Source of the DNA: Rodentibacter mrazii
Lineage (GTDB): Bacteria > Pseudomonadota > Gammaproteobacteria > Enterobacterales > Pasteurellaceae
DNA length: 32,276 nucleotides
Direction of reading: 5' to 3'
Assembly: GCF_001998825.1 (NCBI RefSeq)
Contig: NZ_MLHG01000036.1
Location: 1 to 32,276, forward strand
Each line of letters begins with the position of its first letter. Position 1 is the first letter of the stretch. Shown one piece after another: positions 1 to 7,238 of the stretch. The translations under genes were made by a program, and so were the position numbers. The notes under the pieces are model-generated. The model made no database searches and had not been told where the DNA came from. It was given only the letters and a program-made list of their open reading frames with translations.

Positions 1-58
1 CATTAAAATAACCATAGATAATTTAGTTTTTATTTTCTTATTTGATTGCAAGGTACTT

Positions 59-376
59 ATGGCAGATTGGAATGGCAAATATATCAGCCCCTATGCGGAA
101 CACGGGAAAAAAAGCGAGCAGGTTAAAAAAATTACGGTATCAATTCCTATTAAGGTATTGGAAATTTTAACTAATGAACGTACCCGCCGCCAATTAAAAA
201 GTTTACGTCACGCAACCAATAGCGAGTTGCTTTGTGAAGCCTTTCTCCATGCGTTTACCGGTCAACCTCTGCCTACAGATGCTGATTTAATAAAAGATCG
301 TAATGACGAAATTCCGGAAGAAGCAAAAGAGATCATGCTCCAATTAGGCATCGATCCGGAAAGTTGGGATTATTAG
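59..376 (+). CDS. metJ: MetJ, methionine regulon repressor
   Basis: Ribbon-helix-helix repressor that binds DNA with S-adenosylmethionine as corepressor and shuts down methionine biosynthesis genes. At 105 residues it equals the usual family length and appears complete. The beta-ribbon that contacts the met box is the [13 protein letters not shown] stretch at about residues 23-35, followed by the conserved [20 protein letters not shown] helix region and the FTGQPLP turn. The ATG at 59 is preceded by AAGG five to eight bases upstream. Only 58 bases of upstream DNA are present, and I see no tandem AGACGTCT-type met box in them, so autoregulation cannot be judged. The gene converges on cueR, and the two stop codons overlap (376 against 373). 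Identification is very secure from the sequence. Confidence 0.97.
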   Translation: MADWNGKYISPYAEHGKKSEQVKKITVSIPIKVLEILTNERTRRQLKSLRHATNSELLCEAFLHAFTGQPLPTDADLIKDRNDEIPEEAKEIMLQLGIDPESWDY

Positions 377-765
377 TTTTCTTCTTTTAATCCGTCCAAA
401 ATTGAGCATTCGGGGCAATCATTGCCTTGACATGCATCATACCAACCTTGTAGTTCTCCTACCATTTCTTCTAATTGCTTAATCTGTTGTTTTAATGTTG
501 CGATATGTTTTGCTGTGAGTGTTTTTACTTCACTACTACAGCGGGTGGGGTTATCTTGCAGAGCGAGTAATTGTCCTATCTGTTGTAAAGAAAAACCTAC
601 ATCTCGCGAATGTCGAATAAAATATAATCGCTCAATATCTGTTTTTTCATAATGGCGGTAGCCGGAAAGGTTTCGTTTTGCCGGTTTAAGTAAACCTAAT
701 TTCTCATAATCTCGAATTTGTTTGGCGGAGAGACCGCTTAATTTTGCTGCTTCACTAATATTCAT
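373..765 (-). CDS. cueR: CueR-like MerR-family copper-responsive activator
   Basis: Transcriptional activator that senses cytoplasmic Cu(I) and untwists its promoter to turn on copper export. The N-terminal winged helix-turn-helix (residues 1-70: [20 protein letters not shown], then GLL.P.R...GYR.Y) is followed by a dimerisation coiled coil (about 80-108) and the metal-binding loop. Cys112 and Cys120 keep the eight-residue spacing of the E. coli CueR copper ligands, and Ser77, typical of sensors of +1 ions, is present in TRCSSEVK. An extra Cys117 lies inside the loop. It is divergent from copZ-copA, and the shared 83-base gap holds an ideal MerR-type operator, so its target is evident. The ATG at 765 is preceded by AAGG. 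HmrR or a Zn/Cd sensor is less likely given Ser77 and the neighbouring copper ATPase. Confidence 0.9.
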   Translation of the reverse strand: MNISEAAKLSGLSAKQIRDYEKLGLLKPAKRNLSGYRHYEKTDIERLYFIRHSRDVGFSLQQIGQLLALQDNPTRCSSEVKTLTAKHIATLKQQIKQLEEMVGELQGWYDACQGNDCPECSILDGLKEEN

Positions 766-775
766 AGAAAATACC

Positions 776-806
776 TTGACCTTTACCTTAAGTTAAGGTT
801 TATAGT
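776..806 (+). promoter_or_regulatory. CueR-dependent promoter of copZ-copA
   Basis: A -35 box TTGACC (776-781) and a -10 box TATAGT (801-806) are separated by 19 bp, the over-long spacer typical of MerR-family promoters. Centred in the spacer is a perfect 15-base dyad, ACCTTAAGTTAAGGT (785-799). This is the expected binding site for the divergent CueR-like protein. The position and spacing are seen directly; the regulator assignment follows from family knowledge. Confidence 0.88.
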
Positions 807-848
807 AGCCGCATTTATTTTTTATTCAATAAAACAAGGAGAAAATAA

Positions 849-1055
849 ATGAAAAATATTCACTTAACTGTAACTGGAATGCATTGTGTGGGCTGTGTAA
901 AAAGTGTAACGCGCGTACTGGAAGAATTGGAAGGCGTGGAACAAGTGAATGTTTCTCTTGAAGGTTATGCTGATATTCAATTTGATGAAAACAAAGTTTC
1001 TGTCGAACAGTTAATTGAAGCTATTGAGGAGGCGGGATTTGACGCAACAGAATAG
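849..1055 (+). CDS. copZ: CopZ-like copper chaperone (HMA domain)
   Basis: A 68-residue single heavy-metal-associated domain with the Cu(I)-binding motif GMHCVGC at residues 10-16 and the usual beta-alpha-beta-beta-alpha-beta pattern ending in AIEEAGFDA. It should carry Cu(I) in the cytoplasm and deliver it to the P-type ATPase encoded next. A strong ribosome-binding site (AAGGAG) precedes the ATG. The gene is the first under the CueR-type promoter, and its last 17 bases overlap the start of copA in another frame, which implies translational coupling. Small HMA proteins can also serve mercury resistance (MerP), but MerP is exported and this protein has no signal peptide. Confidence 0.92.
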   Translation: MKNIHLTVTGMHCVGCVKSVTRVLEELEGVEQVNVSLEGYADIQFDENKVSVEQLIEAIEEAGFDATE

Positions 1056-3213
1056 AAAGATTGCTATCCAAATTGAAGGTATGACTTGTCAATCTTGTGC
1101 GAGCAGAATTGAAAAGGTGTTGAACAAAAAGCCTTTTGTGGAACAGGCAAATGTGAATTTTGCGGTGGAAGAGGCACAAGTGGTTTTTGATTCGACACAA
1201 GCAACGACAGAAGATGTTCTTAATATTCTTCAAAAAACGGGATTTAAAGGAATTTTAAAAAATGATCGGCAACCCGTTTTGCCAGAGGATAGAAAAGCTC
1301 ATTGGCAGCTTTGGCTATTATTGTTAATTAACATTCCTTTTTTGATTGGGATGATTGGAATGTTAATTGGCAATCATCGTTTAATGCTGTCCCCTATGTG
1401 GCAATTTGTGCTGGCAACGATTGTACAATTTGGTCTCGCTATCCCGTTTTATCGAGGTGCGATTGCTAGTATTCGCAGTGGATTGGCAAATATGGATGTA
1501 CTTGTTAGCAGTGGCACACTCACCATTTATTTGTATGCCACTTATATGTTGTTCTATCACATTGCACAAGGTCATAATGCGTTGCATCATATTTATTTTG
1601 AAGCCGCTGTTATGGTGATTGGCTTTGTGGCTCTTGGCAAGTTTTTAGAAGAGAGAACCAAAAAACATAGCTTAAACAGCCTTGAGTTGCTATTACAACT
1701 TACCCCGAAAAAAGTGAGCGTTTTCCGTGATGAAACCTGGCAAACTATTTCGCTTGATCAGGTGAAAATAGGAGATGTTTTGTGTACAAATCATGGGGAG
1801 CGTATTGCGGCAGATGGTATTGTTGAAGAGGGTGCTGGGTGGTGTGATGAAAGCCATTTAACCGGTGAATCTATACCTGAAATGAAGCAAATTAAAAGTA
1901 TGGTATTGGCGGGGGCCATGGTGACAGAGGGAAGCTTAATTTACCGTGCTAACCAGCTCGGTTCAAAAACTTTGCTTGGCGATATGATGAAGGCTCTTTC
2001 TGACGCACAAGGCACAAAAGCACCAATTGCCCGTTTTGCAGACAAAGTTGCCGGTATTTTTGTACCTGCTGTTCTTATTATTGCTATGGTAACGTTCGGG
2101 CTAACCTGGTGGATTACGGCAAATATTGGTACGGCAATTATTCACTCGGTTGCGGTGTTAGTGATTGCTTGTCCCTGTGCATTGGGGCTTGCTACCCCAG
2201 CTGCTATCATGGCTGGAATGGGAAAAGCAGTGAATAGTGGAATTTGGTTTAAGGACGCTACAGCAATGGAAGAAACTGCCCGTGTCGATACCGTTGTGTT
2301 AGATAAAACAGGCACATTAACGACCAGCGAACTGGCTGTAGCTGCGGTATGGCAACCTGAAAGTGCGGTCATTTCCGAAAAAGATTTGTATCGCATTACC
2401 GCCGCAGTAGAGCAAAATGCCACACACCCTATCGCAAAAGCAATAGTGCGTTCAGCATTGGAAAAAAGATCGACAATACCGACCGCACTTTCTGTGAAAA
2501 CCGAAGTAGGTTTAGGTGTTTCGGCTGAAGTAGAAGGCGTCGGCTTCATTAAAGTGGGCTCACCGGAGTTTTGTGGTTTTCAGCTACCAAGCCAACTTAA
2601 TGGTATATGGGATATAGCAAGTATTGTGGTAGTTTCTATTAATAACGAAATTGCCGGTGCATTTGCATTAACTGACACATTACGCGAAGAAAGTAAAGGA
2701 ACAATTAAACGTTTACAACAAAATAATATTAATGTGATTATTATGAGTGGTGATCGTCAACCCGCTGTGGATTATATTGCACAACAGCTTAGTATTACGA
2801 CGGCATTTGGCAAATTTACTCCTCGTGATAAAGCGGCAAGAATTCAAGCCTTGCAGCAGGAAGGACGAGTTGTTGCCATGGTAGGAGATGGTATTAATGA
2901 TGCGGCGGCATTGGTGATGGCAAATGTGAGTTTTGCAATGAAATCAGGTTCTGATGTTGCAGAGCAAGCGGCTTCGGCAACCTTAATGTGGCAATCGATA
3001 AAGCAACTTGCCGATGGAATTTTTATCGCACAAGCTACATTAAAAAATATCAAACAAAATCTCTTTTTTGCGTTGATTTATAATGCACTTGGAATACCTC
3101 TTGCCGCATTGGGTTATTTAAATCCTGTCATTGCAGGCGCAGCAATGGCATTAAGTTCTATTTCCGTATTAACGAATGCATTAAGATTAAAACGATTAAA
3201 AATTGAACAATAA
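1039..3213 (+). CDS. copA: CopA, Cu(I)-exporting P1B-type ATPase
   Basis: Inner-membrane ATPase that pumps Cu(I) out of the cytoplasm. The order is: one N-terminal HMA domain with GMTCQSC (Cys17 and Cys20), paired transmembrane helices from about residue 90, the actuator loop with TGES, the intramembrane metal site CPC (about 378-380, in IACPCALGLATP), the phosphorylation motif DKTGTLT (Asp422), the nucleotide-domain HP motif, the hinge GDGINDAAAL, and final helices with YN and SS residues expected for Cu(I) pumps. I choose the TTG at 1039 because GAGGAGG lies seven bases upstream; the frame stays open to a TTG at 1015 with no such site. This start overlaps copZ by 17 bases in the +1 frame. 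The length is 724 residues. Two uptake signal sequences lie inside (2361-2369 and 2482-2490), so the gene is long resident in this lineage. Confidence 0.96.
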   Translation: MTQQNRKIAIQIEGMTCQSCASRIEKVLNKKPFVEQANVNFAVEEAQVVFDSTQATTEDVLNILQKTGFKGILKNDRQPVLPEDRKAHWQLWLLLLINIPFLIGMIGMLIGNHRLMLSPMWQFVLATIVQFGLAIPFYRGAIASIRSGLANMDVLVSSGTLTIYLYATYMLFYHIAQGHNALHHIYFEAAVMVIGFVALGKFLEERTKKHSLNSLELLLQLTPKKVSVFRDETWQTISLDQVKIGDVLCTNHGERIAADGIVEEGAGWCDESHLTGESIPEMKQIKSMVLAGAMVTEGSLIYRANQLGSKTLLGDMMKALSDAQGTKAPIARFADKVAGIFVPAVLIIAMVTFGLTWWITANIGTAIIHSVAVLVIACPCALGLATPAAIMAGMGKAVNSGIWFKDATAMEETARVDTVVLDKTGTLTTSELAVAAVWQPESAVISEKDLYRITAAVEQNATHPIAKAIVRSALEKRSTIPTALSVKTEVGLGVSAEVEGVGFIKVGSPEFCGFQLPSQLNGIWDIASIVVVSINNEIAGAFALTDTLREESKGTIKRLQQNNINVIIMSGDRQPAVDYIAQQLSITTAFGKFTPRDKAARIQALQQEGRVVAMVGDGINDAAALVMANVSFAMKSGSDVAEQAASATLMWQSIKQLADGIFIAQATLKNIKQNLFFALIYNALGIPLAALGYLNPVIAGAAMALSSISVLTNALRLKRLKIEQ

Positions 3214-3245
3214 AATAAGGCGGAATTATCCGCTTTATTTTTTAT
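3213..3245. terminator. Bidirectional terminator between copA and cpxA
   Basis: An inverted repeat with a 12-base stem (3213-3224 against 3229-3240, one G-U pair), a four-base loop and T-rich tails on both sides. It lies between convergent copA and cpxA, so it can serve both. Confidence 0.8.
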
Positions 3246-3247
3246 TA

Positions 3248-4639
3248 CTACTTGTTTAACCAAAGCGGTAACTCAATCGTAACGGCTAGTCCTCCCAGTG
3301 CGCTTTGTTCAGCCCACACTTTACCTTGATGTTCTTTAATAATATTTAAAACAATAGTTAGGCCTAATCCCGTACCGCCCGTTGAACGGGTACGAGCCTC
3401 GTCAACGCGATAAAATGGTTGGAAAATTTTTTCAAATTCATCAGGGGATACGCCTAAACCGTTATCATCAATTCGGATTTTGAGGGTTTCTTCTTGGACA
3501 AAAATACTGAGTTTGATCTTACTCTTGGTATATTTCAGCGCATTTCTAATAATATTTTCTACCGCACTTTGTAATAATTCCGGGTTTCCGTTCAGAAATA
3601 TATCGGAATCTGATAATTGGAAGTGTTGTTCAAATTCAATATGGCGTTGTTTTGCCTCAAACATTGCATCTTGAACTACATCACGCCAAATTTTCTCAGC
3701 CGGAAAGATGGATCTTTTCGTTTGTGTGTTCATTTGTTGCCGAGAGAGAAGTAGTAGCTCATTAATCATTTTATCCATACGCGTAATTTCTTTCTCAATT
3801 CGTTGAACGGCATTATTGCTACCGATTTGATGACGAAGCAGGGCCGCAGCAAGTTGAAGACGGGTCAGTGGCGTTTTCATTTCATGAGAAATGGAGGATA
3901 ACAAATTTTGTTGATTTGAGATTAACCCGTTAATAGCCGTTGCCATTCTATTAAAACTTTGACCTACCTGACGTAGTTCTAATGGTCCGTTTTGGCTTAA
4001 TTGAGGATCAATTTTAAAATTACCAAGAGCCACACTATTTGCTGCTTTTTGCAATCGGGAAATCGGCTTCACTATGGTATAGGTAAACCACCATAGCAAT
4101 GGTGTGGTAATTGATAAGGTTAGTATGAGTAATATTAAAGGATTATCGATCATATACCGAAGTATTTCTTGGGTAGGATTGCCATGAGAGATAAAGAAAA
4201 TCGAAAAGGGTTTATCAAAGTTATCGACATACACTTGAAAAGGACCGGCAACCTGAATATTTGAAAAGTTTTTTCGCATAGGCTGAGAGAAATTATTTGC
4301 AGTTTCAGTGAAGCGTTCGATAAAGATTTTTTCTTCACTAAATGCACCCAAAAATTCTTTGCGGAGAGGATCATAAATAACCGGACGGGTTTCAGAAAAT
4401 CGGTCAATGGGGAGTAAGGGAACTCCTGAAATAAGTGATTTAATTTTGTTATTGCGAACAAACTCCACCAGTTTCTTTTGATACTTGGCGACTTCATGCT
4501 CTTGAAGATTTGAGTAAAATCGGCTATCCAAATAAGGCAATAGGGCTAATGCCCCTATCATGGCAAAAAATGCAAGCCAAAAAACTGTAAAAGTACGGAT
4601 AGTTAAATAATTTAGACTAAATTTTTTTTTACTCAGCAT
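3248..4639 (-). CDS. cpxA: CpxA, envelope-stress sensor histidine kinase
   Basis: Inner-membrane sensor kinase that detects misfolded envelope proteins and phosphorylates CpxR. Two transmembrane helices (about residues 15-36 and 165-190) frame a periplasmic sensor domain. They are followed by a HAMP domain (about 190-243), the dimerisation/phosphoacceptor helix with SHEMKTPLTR (His about 252), and the ATPase domain with the N box (NIIRNALKY), DNGLG and GGTGLGL motifs. Length is 463 residues, close to E. coli CpxA (457). It lies six bases downstream of cpxR on the same strand, so the two are cotranscribed. No cpxP is seen next to the operon. The ATG at 4639 is the first in frame. Confidence 0.93.
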   Translation of the reverse strand: MLSKKKFSLNYLTIRTFTVFWLAFFAMIGALALLPYLDSRFYSNLQEHEVAKYQKKLVEFVRNNKIKSLISGVPLLPIDRFSETRPVIYDPLRKEFLGAFSEEKIFIERFTETANNFSQPMRKNFSNIQVAGPFQVYVDNFDKPFSIFFISHGNPTQEILRYMIDNPLILLILTLSITTPLLWWFTYTIVKPISRLQKAANSVALGNFKIDPQLSQNGPLELRQVGQSFNRMATAINGLISNQQNLLSSISHEMKTPLTRLQLAAALLRHQIGSNNAVQRIEKEITRMDKMINELLLLSRQQMNTQTKRSIFPAEKIWRDVVQDAMFEAKQRHIEFEQHFQLSDSDIFLNGNPELLQSAVENIIRNALKYTKSKIKLSIFVQEETLKIRIDDNGLGVSPDEFEKIFQPFYRVDEARTRSTGGTGLGLTIVLNIIKEHQGKVWAEQSALGGLAVTIELPLWLNK

Positions 4640-4645
4640 AGGGGA

Positions 4646-5341
4646 TTATTTGCTAATTAAAAGATAACCACGACCACGTAAAGTTCTGAACCACGGTAAT
4701 CCATCTTCCCTAGGCGGTAATTTTTTGCGTAGGTTTGACATATGCATATCAATCGAGCGATCAAATGGTGTCAGCGGTTTTCCCAACACATTCATACTTA
4801 GCTCCTCACGAGTAATGAGTTTACCTTGGGAATGAACAAGCGCCTCTAGCAACGAGAATTCCGATGCGGTAAGAAGAAGATCTTGTGTTTTATAGAATGC
4901 TTGTTGATGACCCGAATGGAGCTTTAATTCACAAAAAGAAACCCAACCGTTTTCTTCCTGTTTGGCTTCTAAATCTTCGGATATGGTGCTTCTACGTAAA
5001 ATTGCTTTAATACGGGCTATCAACTCACGATCATTAAACGGTTTTGGTAAATAGTCGTCAGCGCCCAGTTCTAATCCTAATACGCGATCAATTTCTTCGC
5101 CACGAGCAGTTAACATCATCACCGGAACATTAGATTGCTGACGGATACGTTTAAGGGTTTCTATACCGTTTAATACAGGCATCATGACATCCAATAGGAT
5201 TAATGAATAATCCTGATTGAGTTTATCCAATGCTTCTTGCCCATTATTAGCGACGTCAATATCAAAACCCGATAAAGAGAGGACTTCTGCAAGCAAGTCG
5301 GTTAATTCAGTATCATCATCAACTAATAAAATTTTTGACAT
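4646..5341 (-). CDS. cpxR: CpxR, envelope-stress response regulator
   Basis: OmpR/PhoB-type response regulator paired with CpxA. The receiver domain (1-120) has the acidic pocket DDD at 8-10, phosphoacceptor Asp51 and Lys100. The C-terminal winged helix (about 135-230) carries the typical LLTASEFSLLEALV and RSIDMHMSNLRKKL stretches and the ending TLRGRGYLL. Length is 231 residues against 232 in E. coli. It is upstream of cpxA with a six-base gap. bamE lies 48 bases upstream on the same strand, and I see no terminator between them, so bamE-cpxR-cpxA could form one transcript. Confidence 0.94.
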   Translation of the reverse strand: MSKILLVDDDTELTDLLAEVLSLSGFDIDVANNGQEALDKLNQDYSLILLDVMMPVLNGIETLKRIRQQSNVPVMMLTARGEEIDRVLGLELGADDYLPKPFNDRELIARIKAILRRSTISEDLEAKQEENGWVSFCELKLHSGHQQAFYKTQDLLLTASEFSLLEALVHSQGKLITREELSMNVLGKPLTPFDRSIDMHMSNLRKKLPPREDGLPWFRTLRGRGYLLISK

Positions 5342-5389
5342 TGTTATAAACCTTTTAGTATGACTTATGTTTAGAAAAACAAAAGGAAG

Positions 5390-5803
5390 TTACCAAAATT
5401 TCCACCACGATTTTTTATTGGTGTCAATGCTACGTTCAATAACTGTATTGTTTTCGTTTTGTGATGTAACCTCCGGCAACGGCTTGTCTAAATGTGTTTC
5501 AGCCACCAGACCTCGTTGATCAAATTTTACGGTAAAAGTATGTTGTTCCGGAGCTTGGTAAGCTCGTTGTTGTAAAAACACATAATACCAAGTTAAATTA
5601 CTATAAGGATCAATTAAGATAGGCGTTCCGAGTAAGTATTGCACTTGTTGAACTGTCATTCCCTGTTTAACTTGCGCTACGCTTGCTGCTTCTAAATAGT
5701 TGCCCTGTGGCACATCAATACGATATACGACTTTTTCAACGGTAGAACAAGCAGAAAGGCTAAGCGCCAATACCGTTGCACCAAAAAGAGTTTTGAATTG
5801 CAT
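5390..5803 (-). CDS. bamE: BamE (SmpA/OmlA) outer-membrane lipoprotein
   Basis: Lipoprotein of the BAM complex that folds beta-barrel proteins into the outer membrane. The signal peptide (residues 1-18) ends in a lipobox LSAC with lipidated Cys19. The mature region begins with the conserved VYRIDVPQGNYL segment and continues through the QVKQGMTVQQVQYLLGTP and WYYVF motifs of the family. At 137 residues it is somewhat longer than the E. coli protein (113), through a polar, Asn-rich C-terminal tail ending in KKSWWKFW. It precedes cpxRA on the same strand, linking barrel assembly and envelope stress sensing in one neighbourhood. Confidence 0.93.
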   Translation of the reverse strand: MQFKTLFGATVLALSLSACSTVEKVVYRIDVPQGNYLEAASVAQVKQGMTVQQVQYLLGTPILIDPYSNLTWYYVFLQQRAYQAPEQHTFTVKFDQRGLVAETHLDKPLPEVTSQNENNTVIERSIDTNKKSWWKFW

Positions 5804-5864
5804 TTTCTTTACCTGTCTTCACAATTTTTTTCAAATAATACCCAAAGTTAATTCGCTTGCCAAA

Positions 5865-6881
5865 CTAATTCTTTGATTTTAAGGCTTTTTGTAGCTGATC
5901 TTTCAAGTTCGGCGGTAACCCTTTGATGACGAGTTCATCGTTCATTGAATCCCAATGAACCCGCGTATTGAGTAAATCCGCATCAAAACTTAATGTAATT
6001 CCCTTACCTGAGCCGGAGAATTTTGTCAGTGATTTTAATGTAGAACGCACTGGCGGAATACTTTCCTCTAAACCATAATCCTGATTTTCTATAAAGGAAA
6101 CAAAAGGTTGCTCGCTTAGAGTAGGGATGTTGGCGGAAAGTTCCGCTAATTCAATTTCTTCCCCCGTGGTAAGTTGCCCTTTACAATAGTCAAAAACTTG
6201 TTTTTTTACTGCTTGAGTTTGTTCTTTACTGAGATCGCCCTGTTCGCAATAATCACTGACAGCTTGCAATAAGCATTGATTTTGTACTTGTGGGTTTAAC
6301 CCTTCCTCTGCTCCTAAGAAATCCATAAAAAAGTCACTAATTTTTCGTCCAACTCGCCCTTTAATGAACGTTAAATAACGATTGGAATTAGCGTTGATTT
6401 GTAAATCTGTCAGGTTTACTCTTGCCGCAATATCAAATTGCGTAATATCGAGATATTCTGTGCGGCGAATATCCAAGTGTTCGTCGACTAGCATACTGTG
6501 TCGGCTGTCTAGTAATGCGATAAATAAATAATCCGTCGCTAAAAAGTTATATTGGCACAGAATAAGTGTGCCGCTGTCGGCAAAATTATAGTTGCTTAAT
6601 TCATCGGCAAGGAGTTTAGTAGCATATTGACTAAAGCCCAAAAATTCGATTTCTTGTTCCAATAAACGATTCAAATGCTGTGCAAATACTGAATTTTCTT
6701 GGAAGATGCCAAAGGCTTTAGCCTTATTTTGATAGCCTTGGTGTAACGCTAACATCATTTGCTCCACTTCCGGTTTAATTGGTAGGAGTTCTTCTCGAAG
6801 AATACTTTCCATTTTGGTATTTTCACCGTCTGTTTGCTTGGTAAGTTGATGTAGCACGATTTGATTCACAGTAATGCTCAT
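5865..6881 (-). CDS. yejK: YejK (NdpA) nucleoid-associated protein
   Basis: Nucleoid-associated protein of the NA37/YejK family (338 residues, E. coli 335). In E. coli it binds DNA and has been reported to interact with topoisomerase IV. Family hallmarks seen are the N-terminal [11 protein letters not shown] start, the [15 protein letters not shown] and [23 protein letters not shown] segments in the middle, and a C-terminal [22 protein letters not shown] stretch. It is divergent from yejL-yejM, the same arrangement as in enterobacteria. The ATG at 6881 is followed by the conserved [11 protein letters not shown] start. Confidence 0.93.
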   Translation of the reverse strand: MSITVNQIVLHQLTKQTDGENTKMESILREELLPIKPEVEQMMLALHQGYQNKAKAFGIFQENSVFAQHLNRLLEQEIEFLGFSQYATKLLADELSNYNFADSGTLILCQYNFLATDYLFIALLDSRHSMLVDEHLDIRRTEYLDITQFDIAARVNLTDLQINANSNRYLTFIKGRVGRKISDFFMDFLGAEEGLNPQVQNQCLLQAVSDYCEQGDLSKEQTQAVKKQVFDYCKGQLTTGEEIELAELSANIPTLSEQPFVSFIENQDYGLEESIPPVRSTLKSLTKFSGSGKGITLSFDADLLNTRVHWDSMNDELVIKGLPPNLKDQLQKALKSKN

Positions 6882-7018
6882 TTTATTTTCCTTCTTTCAA
6901 AAACGTGGCAAATTATAACCGCACTTTTTCTGCATTTCTGCAAGAAAAAAGAAATTATTTATGATCTGCAAAATAATCGGGTATCATAGGACAACCTCTT
7001 TCTTTTGTTTTTAATAAA

Positions 7019-7237
7019 ATGGCGCAACATTCTAAATATTCTGACGCACAATTAAGCGCAATTGTAAATGATATGATTGCAGTGCTTGAAAAACATAAAG
7101 CTCCGGTGGATTTATCCCTGATTGCCCTTGGGAATATGACAAGCAATTTACTCACCACCAGTGTGCCTCAAACTCAGCGGGAAGCCTTAGCTCAAGCCTT
7201 TTCTAATTCTTTAATTAACGCAGTAAAAACGCTTTAG
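7019..7237 (+). CDS. yejL: YejL family protein (DUF1414)
   Basis: A 72-residue helical protein of the YejL family; molecular function unknown. The conserved core LEKHKAPVDLSLIALGNM at about residues 23-40 is nearly the same as in E. coli YejL, followed by a C-terminal QREALAQAFSNSL helix. Its stop codon is one base from the yejM start, so the two genes are almost certainly cotranscribed and translationally coupled. The gene is divergent from yejK; a single uptake signal sequence (6918-6926) lies in the shared 137-base gap. Confidence 0.92.
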   Translation: MAQHSKYSDAQLSAIVNDMIAVLEKHKAPVDLSLIALGNMTSNLLTTSVPQTQREALAQAFSNSLINAVKTL

Positions 7238-7238
7238 T

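Noticed and set aside
1-58. MetJ operator upstream of metJ
   Set aside because: Only 58 bases are available, and no met-box repeat is visible.
849-1100. CopZ/CopA split as a frameshifted two-HMA CopA
   Set aside because: CopZ is a complete HMA protein with its own start and stop, and copA has its own strong ribosome-binding site, so two separate genes fit better. Frameshifting is kept only as a test.
2142-2549. A 135-codon antisense frame inside copA
   Set aside because: It is a shadow of a strongly conserved ATPase region, with no recognisable protein features.
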